Below are positions 35,355 through 39,978 of a stretch of DNA of 39,978 bases, in pieces. A program made the position numbers and the translations under genes. Origin of the DNA: DATJHM01 sp035493895. GTDB lineage: Bacteria; Chloroflexota; Ktedonobacteria; Ktedonobacterales; Ktedonobacteraceae. How positions within the stretch are numbered: the first letter of the stretch is position 1; each line of letters begins with the position of its first letter. Location of the stretch: the NCBI GenBank assembly GCA_035493895.1, contig DATJHM010000165.1:1-39978 (forward strand). Reading direction: 5' to 3'. The notes under the pieces were generated by a model. The model was given only the letters and a program-made list of their open reading frames with translations. It searched no databases and was not told the DNA's origin.

Positions 35355-35816
35355 ATGGGTACTAACATTGCATCGCTGGTTCTCAACGCGGGTGAAGGAG
35401 AGACGACATTTGAAGCGAGTGGGGAGTACTGGATCTGGAAAGCTACGGCGGAAACGACCAACGGGCTCTACGATCAGGCGGTGACCATTACACTTCCCCA
35501 GATAGGACCACCCGAACATACTCATCAGCAAGAGGAGCTCCTCTATATTCTGGAAGGGACCTACCGGGTGAAGCTAGGGGAACACATCTTTACCGCCTCG
35601 GCTGGAACCTCTGTCCGTATTCCAGGTGGCGTGCCACATGCCTGGCGCTCCCTAACGGCAGGAAGGATGCTCGTCACCTTTCTCCCGGGCGGTCTGCGAG
35701 GGTTCTTTGAAGAACTACGTCCCCTCTACCTGTCTCCGCAGTTAGATATACAAGCGCTCACCGCGCTTGGGGCCAGGTATGGTCTGGTAGTGACTGGCCC
35801 ACCGCTGATGGAATAG
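35355..35816 (+). CDS. Cupin-domain protein
   Basis: The 153-residue single-domain cupin has motif 1 complete: His55, His57 and Glu61 in PPEHTHQQEE with Gly68, and motif 2 PGGVPHAW with His95. These four residues usually bind Fe, Mn or Ni. The family includes dioxygenases, isomerases and sensors; the substrate is unknown. AAAGGAAAGG precedes ATG 35355. The 33-base gap after the epoxide hydrolase-like gene suggests joint transcription, so it may act on the same compound. Confidence 0.8.
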   Translation: MGTNIASLVLNAGEGETTFEASGEYWIWKATAETTNGLYDQAVTITLPQIGPPEHTHQQEELLYILEGTYRVKLGEHIFTASAGTSVRIPGGVPHAWRSLTAGRMLVTFLPGGLRGFFEELRPLYLSPQLDIQALTALGARYGLVVTGPPLME

Positions 35817-35918
35817 TCCCATCGCTTTCCTTTTCCTGTTGCTAAAACAGGATATCAAGCGGAGGACTACTTCTCATCCAGTGAAACACAGTCTGCTGAC
35901 CCACCAAAGGAGGATGAC

Positions 35919-36773
35919 ATGACACATCTCATGCCCCATGAACAGCAAGAAATCGACCGCGCCAACGCCTCGGGATTGCAGCCAGTCGTCTTCGTGCACG
36001 GCCTCTATCTGCTGGCATCCAGCTGGGACAACTGGCGCGAGTTCTTCGAAGAACGGGGCTACACAACGCTCGCACCAGGCTGGCCCGACGATCCGAAGAC
36101 CGTCGCAGAGGCCAATGAGAACCCGGAAGTTTTTGCGCACAAGCGGATTAAACAGGTCACCGATTACTATACTCAGGTTCTTAGTCAGCTCAAGAGGAAG
36201 CCCGCGGTGGTCGGCCATTCCTTTGGCGGCCTCATCGCTCAACAACTGGCCGACAATAGTCTTTCGGCGGTGACGGTTGCCATCGACCCGGCCGGGTTCC
36301 GTGGCGTCCTGCCCGTGCCGCTCTCCGAACTCAAGTCTGGTGCGCCGGTCCTCTCGAATCCCCTCAACTATCACCGGGCCGTCGCACTGACCTACGAGCA
36401 GTTCCGCTATGGCTTTACCAACGTGCTCCTGGAAGAGGAAGCCCGCCAGCTCTACGACCGGTACGCGGTCCCAGGCTCCGGCACACCTGTCTTCCAGGCC
36501 GCTGCCGCAAACCTGAACCCGTGGACGGAAGACCAGGTCAACACCCGCAATCCTGAACGGGGGCCACTCTTGCTCATAGCGGGAGAGAAAGACCACACGG
36601 TTCCATTGGCAGTCGTCAGGGCAGCTTACAAGTTACAACAACAAAATCCCGCAGTCACGGAGTTCCGCGAAATCCTGGACCGTGGACACTCGCTCACCAT
36701 TGACCATGGCTGGCGTGACGTGGCAGAGATCGCGCTCGCCTTTATCGCAGAGCAACTCTCGATCAGCCAGTAG
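35919..36773 (+). CDS. Alpha/beta hydrolase (serine type)
   Basis: The 284-residue cytoplasmic protein has FVHGLYL as oxyanion loop, the nucleophile elbow GHSFGG with Ser101, an acid in AGEKDHTVP and the base in RGHSLTIDHGW. It is a lipase- or esterase-like hydrolase of unknown substrate. The Shine-Dalgarno AAAGGAGG is five bases before ATG 35919. It is the third gene of a same-strand row with the epoxide hydrolase-like protein and the cupin and is followed by a terminator, so the three may form one transcript. Confidence 0.85.
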   Translation: MTHLMPHEQQEIDRANASGLQPVVFVHGLYLLASSWDNWREFFEERGYTTLAPGWPDDPKTVAEANENPEVFAHKRIKQVTDYYTQVLSQLKRKPAVVGHSFGGLIAQQLADNSLSAVTVAIDPAGFRGVLPVPLSELKSGAPVLSNPLNYHRAVALTYEQFRYGFTNVLLEEEARQLYDRYAVPGSGTPVFQAAAANLNPWTEDQVNTRNPERGPLLLIAGEKDHTVPLAVVRAAYKLQQQNPAVTEFREILDRGHSLTIDHGWRDVAEIALAFIAEQLSISQ

Positions 36774-36859
36774 TCTGTCACGAGTAACTCGTGCCATTCT
36801 GACGCTGGGATCAGCGTACCATAGACTTTTGTTCCATGGTAGGAACACAGGAATTGAGG

Positions 36860-36910
36860 GAAGCCTTTTGGTAGTCGAAAGGCTTCTCTGGCCGATTTTT
36901 CTTTTTCTGT
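36860..36910 (+). terminator. Intrinsic terminator after the hydrolase
   Basis: A perfect 9-bp stem (GAAGCCTTT with AAAGGCTTC, loop of nine) is followed within ten bases by a T-rich run (ATTTTTCTTTTTC). It closes the hydrolase/cupin/hydrolase row. Confidence 0.75.
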
Positions 36911-36942
36911 TACTTGATGGCTATCTAAGGATCACATGAATC

Positions 36943-38301
36943 ATGCAAAATAGAGTAGAGCAGATTGACAACTGGATAGTGGTAGAACTTCCCCGGCTGA
37001 ACCGTGCTGTCCTGGATAAGCATCTTACCGTTGAAGACCTGGTTGTTCGTGCAAACCACCAGATACTTCACGCCGCTCCAATACCAGAAGAACTGACGCC
37101 ATTACAGGCAAAGCAACTGGTGGTCGATATCGGATTGCTTGGAGCTTCTGTTGGCAGGCATCGGCAGGAGGCTGACCTTGAGCTACTCCACACGCCTCAA
37201 AACAGCTTCTTGTCGCTGGTTGCATCGCAGGACAAAATCCCATTCCTGGACTATATGAGGCGGCTTGCACAACGCACAAATACGGGGCATCCGCCTCGAG
37301 ACACGTATGCTTCGCTGGTGCGCTGGAACGTGCCCACAATAGAAGTTAAGTGGCAAGGTCAAGTCCTGGGGTATAACCATTCCGTCTTTGCTAGGAATGT
37401 TGTGCGGACTTACACTGGTAACCAGGGAGAAGAACTGTTCCTGGTCCTGCTAAAAAAAGCGGAGGCGTTGGAAGCTATTGTGAACGAGTTGCTGTATCCA
37501 ATCGTGTCGGGATCAGTCCAGGTCAATAGTTCTCATGCGCTAGAGGCAGCGATCCTGGCAACGAAACTATTGGATGCGGTGCACCAGATCAATCTGGAGT
37601 TTACTACAAAAAACGAAATCGATCAGTACATCTTTGAAACAGCGCATTTCATGGATATTCTCCGTCAATTCGCTATCCACTGGACTGCTGGAGACTCACC
37701 GCCAAGCGGCGCACAGGATCCTGAGTTTATAAAAAGGGATTTTTATCTCGGTTACCAGTTCGCCGGTTATACGAAACATGTGTATGGAATTTTTCCGGCA
37801 CTTTTAGCGTCTGAAAGAAACACGTTGGAAGAGGCTATGAGGTTGCCCAGCATCCCCTCTCTGCTGGGAAGCCTTATAGGCATCGATTCTGCTATCTTCG
37901 CCAATGGCAGCCCTTCTCAGCTCCTGCAAATGGCGGACGATTATCCGTGCGTTATTCCTTACTTCTTATTGATGCAAGCTAACGGCAGAGTTGCCTCTTC
38001 GCATTTGATGTTGACCAAACGCTTTCTTTTTAAACCCATGCGTGAGCGAGATCGAAAAAATATCCCGGACAGCCCTCTCGTAAGCAATCGTGCGGGTACT
38101 ACAGGAATGTTAGAAAACCTTTTGGAGGCGTTAACAAACCCCAGGCGCAACCATATGCTCAGAGGCTTCAGCCGCATTCCGCTCAGCCAACTGGCAAGTA
38201 TACAAAAAACAGAACCAAACAAACGGCATACCAGGGAGGAATTACTTGGTATGGTGAACTTCTGTAATCAATCCTCTGCGGCAGCCTTCTTAATGCTGTG
38301 A
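36943..38301 (+). CDS. PrnB-like protein (indoleamine dioxygenase-superfamily fold, DUF1864)
   Basis: The 452-residue all-helical protein resembles PrnB, the monodechloroaminopyrrolnitrin synthase of pyrrolnitrin formation, in order and wording of several blocks: VVELPRLNR near the start, VVDIGLLGASVGRHRQEA, RDTYASLVRWNVP, and VRTYTGNQGEELFLVLLKKA. PrnB-type proteins have the heme-binding fold of tryptophan/indoleamine dioxygenases and rearrange chlorotryptophan. The heme-ligand His was not identified with certainty, and the last 130 residues are longer than in PrnB. No halogenase is near, so the substrate is open. AAGGA lies upstream of ATG 36943; a short overlapping ATG at 36936 is in another frame. 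Confidence 0.65.
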   Translation: MQNRVEQIDNWIVVELPRLNRAVLDKHLTVEDLVVRANHQILHAAPIPEELTPLQAKQLVVDIGLLGASVGRHRQEADLELLHTPQNSFLSLVASQDKIPFLDYMRRLAQRTNTGHPPRDTYASLVRWNVPTIEVKWQGQVLGYNHSVFARNVVRTYTGNQGEELFLVLLKKAEALEAIVNELLYPIVSGSVQVNSSHALEAAILATKLLDAVHQINLEFTTKNEIDQYIFETAHFMDILRQFAIHWTAGDSPPSGAQDPEFIKRDFYLGYQFAGYTKHVYGIFPALLASERNTLEEAMRLPSIPSLLGSLIGIDSAIFANGSPSQLLQMADDYPCVIPYFLLMQANGRVASSHLMLTKRFLFKPMRERDRKNIPDSPLVSNRAGTTGMLENLLEALTNPRRNHMLRGFSRIPLSQLASIQKTEPNKRHTREELLGMVNFCNQSSAAAFLML

Positions 38302-38309
38302 CCTTACTT

Positions 38310-38507
38310 ATTAGTCTGGGTGTCAATCCAAAATTGGCATAACAAATGATGGGCCATGAGGACGTCGAGACCACGATAACCGTCTATGGATTGGTCAATA
38401 CTATCATGCAAATGGAGGCAACGGAAAAGATTGATGGGCGGCTAAAACAGCTTTCAATGAAACTGTCATGGGGCTGGTTTCTCATGATAAGATAGACATG
38501 AGAAACC
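38310..38507 (+). pseudogene. Tyrosine recombinase C-terminal remnant, copy 2 (with stop)
   Basis: The frame LLISLGVNPKLA, then a TAA, then QMMGHEDVETTITVYGLVN repeats the integrase C-terminus of copy 1 with a few more residues on the left. The in-frame stop at 38340-38342 shows it is dead. It starts just after the PrnB-like stop codon. Confidence 0.7.
38322..38507 (+). repeat. Long direct repeat, copy 2 (right border of the 30.2-38.3 kb segment)
   Basis: This copy matches 29983-30186 in the same orientation and lacks 18 bases present there. Both end with GATAAGATAGACATGAGAAAC. About 8.1 kb lies between the copies. Confidence 0.85.
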
Positions 38508-38548
38508 TCCCCAGAAGCACAGCGGAAGAGCATAAAAACAAGGATGAT

Positions 38549-38573
38549 ATAGTTGATTATATCAACCAACTAT
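38549..38573. promoter_or_regulatory. Palindromic operator upstream of the MarR gene
   Basis: The inner palindrome GTTGAT-TAT-ATCAAC is enclosed by ATAGTTG and CAACTAT. The first 21 bases equal one arm of the double site at 29827-29875. It lies about 120 bases upstream of the MarR start. Confidence 0.6.
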
Positions 38574-38691
38574 GATAAGCTGGTTTCCTCAAGCGAACTG
38601 GAACGAGGGGTATCAGCGAAACGCCAGATATGGGGCTCTCATTCGATCCATTACTATTCGCGGCATGGCATGGAAAGGAGGCAGACGAAAG

Positions 38692-39183
38692 ATGGAGCCT
38701 GTGAAACCAGCAATCCGCAATGAGGCACAGGATCAAGCATTCAGTACAGAAGAGACGCAGGATCTGCAATGGTTTACGAACCTGGAACGGGCTTTTCCAA
38801 AGATATACCAGAGCATTCGGGACCTCATCAGAGAGAATGCCCACGAAATCCATCCAGACCTGGATGGCGCTGGCTATGTGCTGCTCGTGCAGATTCGCCA
38901 TCGCGCGCCGATACGTGCTGCCGAACTCGTAGAATACATCAACATCGATAAGAGCGCAATCAGCCGTCAGGTGCGTCTGCTTTTTGACCTCAAGCTGGTA
39001 GATCGCGTGGGCGATCCGAACGATTCCAGAGCCTATCTGCTGGTCCCCACACCAGAGGGAGTTCGTCTGATCGACCAGTTGCAAATTGCGCGCCTGCGTC
39101 GCCTTCAAGCTACCTTTCCGCACATAGCCGCAGTCTTCGAACTCTTATTTACGCCTCATAACCCCGAAGATGATGAAAAATGA
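38692..39183 (+). CDS. MarR family transcriptional regulator
   Basis: The 163-residue protein has the MarR winged helix at about residues 60-130: YVLLVQIRHRAPIRAAELVE, INIDKSAISRQVRLLFDLKL, and the wing VDRVGDPNDSRAYLLVPTPE. It also has an N-terminal acidic tail and a helical dimerisation end. Such proteins repress efflux pumps and release DNA on binding small aromatic compounds. The ATG at 38692 follows AAAGGAGG at ten bases; an earlier ATG at 38572 lies on top of the operator. The shared operator suggests it controls the MFS exporter as well as itself. The next gene starts inside its stop codon. Confidence 0.9.
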   Translation: MEPVKPAIRNEAQDQAFSTEETQDLQWFTNLERAFPKIYQSIRDLIRENAHEIHPDLDGAGYVLLVQIRHRAPIRAAELVEYINIDKSAISRQVRLLFDLKLVDRVGDPNDSRAYLLVPTPEGVRLIDQLQIARLRRLQATFPHIAAVFELLFTPHNPEDDEK

Positions 39184-39978
39184 GGGAGTCTCTTTTGCAC
39201 ATCTCATCCGAAACAGCGATCGATCTACAGTTGCACACGACCTACAGTGATGGACGCTGGTCCGCGGAACGCCTTTTCGACTATCTGGCTGAAGAAGGCT
39301 TTGGCCTGGTTGCCGTCACTGACCACGATCGCATTGATACCGTGGCCAGCGTGCAACAACTGGGTGCGCAAAAACACGTGCCGGTCCTGGCAGCCGTGGA
39401 GATGAGTACAGAATGGCACGGCAATATGGGGGATGTGCTTTGCTTTGGTTTTGATCCACAGAATCAAGCTTTAAGAGCGATTGCCGAGCAGACGCTTCAG
39501 AGGGCGGCAACCAATGCACAGGAGGTATATGCGGAACTCCTCCACCGAGGCTACCACTTTCCACATCGCCAGGAGGTGTTGAAGGGCGAATTGCGCGTGG
39601 CAGGTGATTGTGCGACGTTGTTGATGAAACATGGGTATGTCAGGGATTGGTCAGGCGCATTGGCGATGATTCGGGATGCCGGATATCGCGAAATGAAGGC
39701 GGATATGGCGGAGACGGTTGAGGCAGTGCATCGCAGTGGAGGTGTTGCGCTGATTGCGCATCCTGGTCGTGGGCAACGAGAGCCACAGGAATTTACGTTT
39801 TATACTCCTCATCTCCTTGATCAGGTGCGGGCAGAGATCCCGCTGGACGGCATCGAGGTCTACTATCCCACGCATTCCCCGGAACTTGTTGCCACATATC
39901 TGGCCTATGCTGCGCAGCATAATTTGCTGATCAGTGCTGGCTCCGATTCACACGGCCCTCCTGGTCGCATGCCCATCA
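39180..39978 (+). CDS. PHP-domain phosphoesterase, 3' end beyond the window
   Basis: The 266 visible residues form a PHP metal-dependent phosphoesterase: IDLQLHTTYSDG (first motif, with Gln where most members have His), AVTDHD, the Glu in AAVEMSTEWHG, ALIAHPGRG and SAGSDSHGPPG. It binds two or three metal ions and cleaves phosphoesters, for example of nucleotides. The ATG at 39180 overlaps the MarR stop (ATGA), so translation is coupled; a TTG at 39195 behind GGGAG is the alternative start. The C-terminus lies outside the window. Confidence 0.85.
   Translation, partial: MRESLLHISSETAIDLQLHTTYSDGRWSAERLFDYLAEEGFGLVAVTDHDRIDTVASVQQLGAQKHVPVLAAVEMSTEWHGNMGDVLCFGFDPQNQALRAIAEQTLQRAATNAQEVYAELLHRGYHFPHRQEVLKGELRVAGDCATLLMKHGYVRDWSGALAMIRDAGYREMKADMAETVEAVHRSGGVALIAHPGRGQREPQEFTFYTPHLLDQVRAEIPLDGIEVYYPTHSPELVATYLAYAAQHNLLISAGSDSHGPPGRMPI

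Overview
The window looks like a stretch of an accessory-rich chromosome of a Chloroflexota bacterium of the Ktedonobacteria type (Ktedonobacter/Dictyobacter-like). This is an inference from moderate GC, loosely packed genes, large STAND-type NTPases, DUF4097 and BNR-repeat proteins and many decayed transposable elements. No rRNA, tRNA or phylogenetic marker gene is present, so the assignment is not proven.

Layout. 1-2468: 5' part of a molybdopterin oxidoreductase, a transposase scrap and a BCP-type peroxiredoxin, all minus strand. 2538-7085: a PadR-controlled ABC transporter cassette (PadR, two DUF1048 proteins, two ATPase/permease pairs) framed by a 24-bp imperfect inverted repeat. Both ATPase/permease pairs have lost the end of the ATPase and the start of the permease; one pair is now a single in-frame fusion. 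7195-9697: a short-chain dehydrogenase, two small unknown proteins, and a TnpB remnant joined to the first residues of an ABC ATPase. 9794-19372: mostly intact metabolic or housekeeping-like genes: DoxX-like membrane protein, DUF4097 protein, MoaD/ThiS-like protein with a BNR-repeat protein, DUF4242 protein, divergent AraC regulator and GH2 glycosidase, a divergent thymidine kinase, and a methyltransferase.

19394-25133 is a probable defence or signalling locus on the minus strand: a 1512-residue NACHT protein with a very long helical-repeat array, a TIR-domain protein with a glycine-rich C-terminal tail, and a truncated second NACHT N-terminus. A DUF2785 gene (25404-26300) and a 419-bp palindromic MITE-like element (26549-26967) follow.

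26984-38691 is best read as a divergent drug-efflux/MarR pair split by an insertion. A DHA2-type MFS exporter (minus) lies at the left and a MarR regulator (plus) at the right. The same 21-bp palindromic operator occurs beside both. Between them are two ~190-bp direct repeats derived from the 3' end of a tyrosine recombinase, enclosing about 8.1 kb of cargo: an XRE-NB-ARC-TPR protein ending in a zinc ribbon plus a second HTH, a small beta-rich unknown protein, two alpha/beta hydrolases, a cupin and a PrnB-like protein. A PHP-domain phosphoesterase overlapping the MarR stop codon runs off the right edge.

Most notable are the TIR-NACHT locus, the STAND protein with DNA-binding-like domains at both ends, the twin ABC deletions, and the repeat-bounded insertion between operator-sharing genes.
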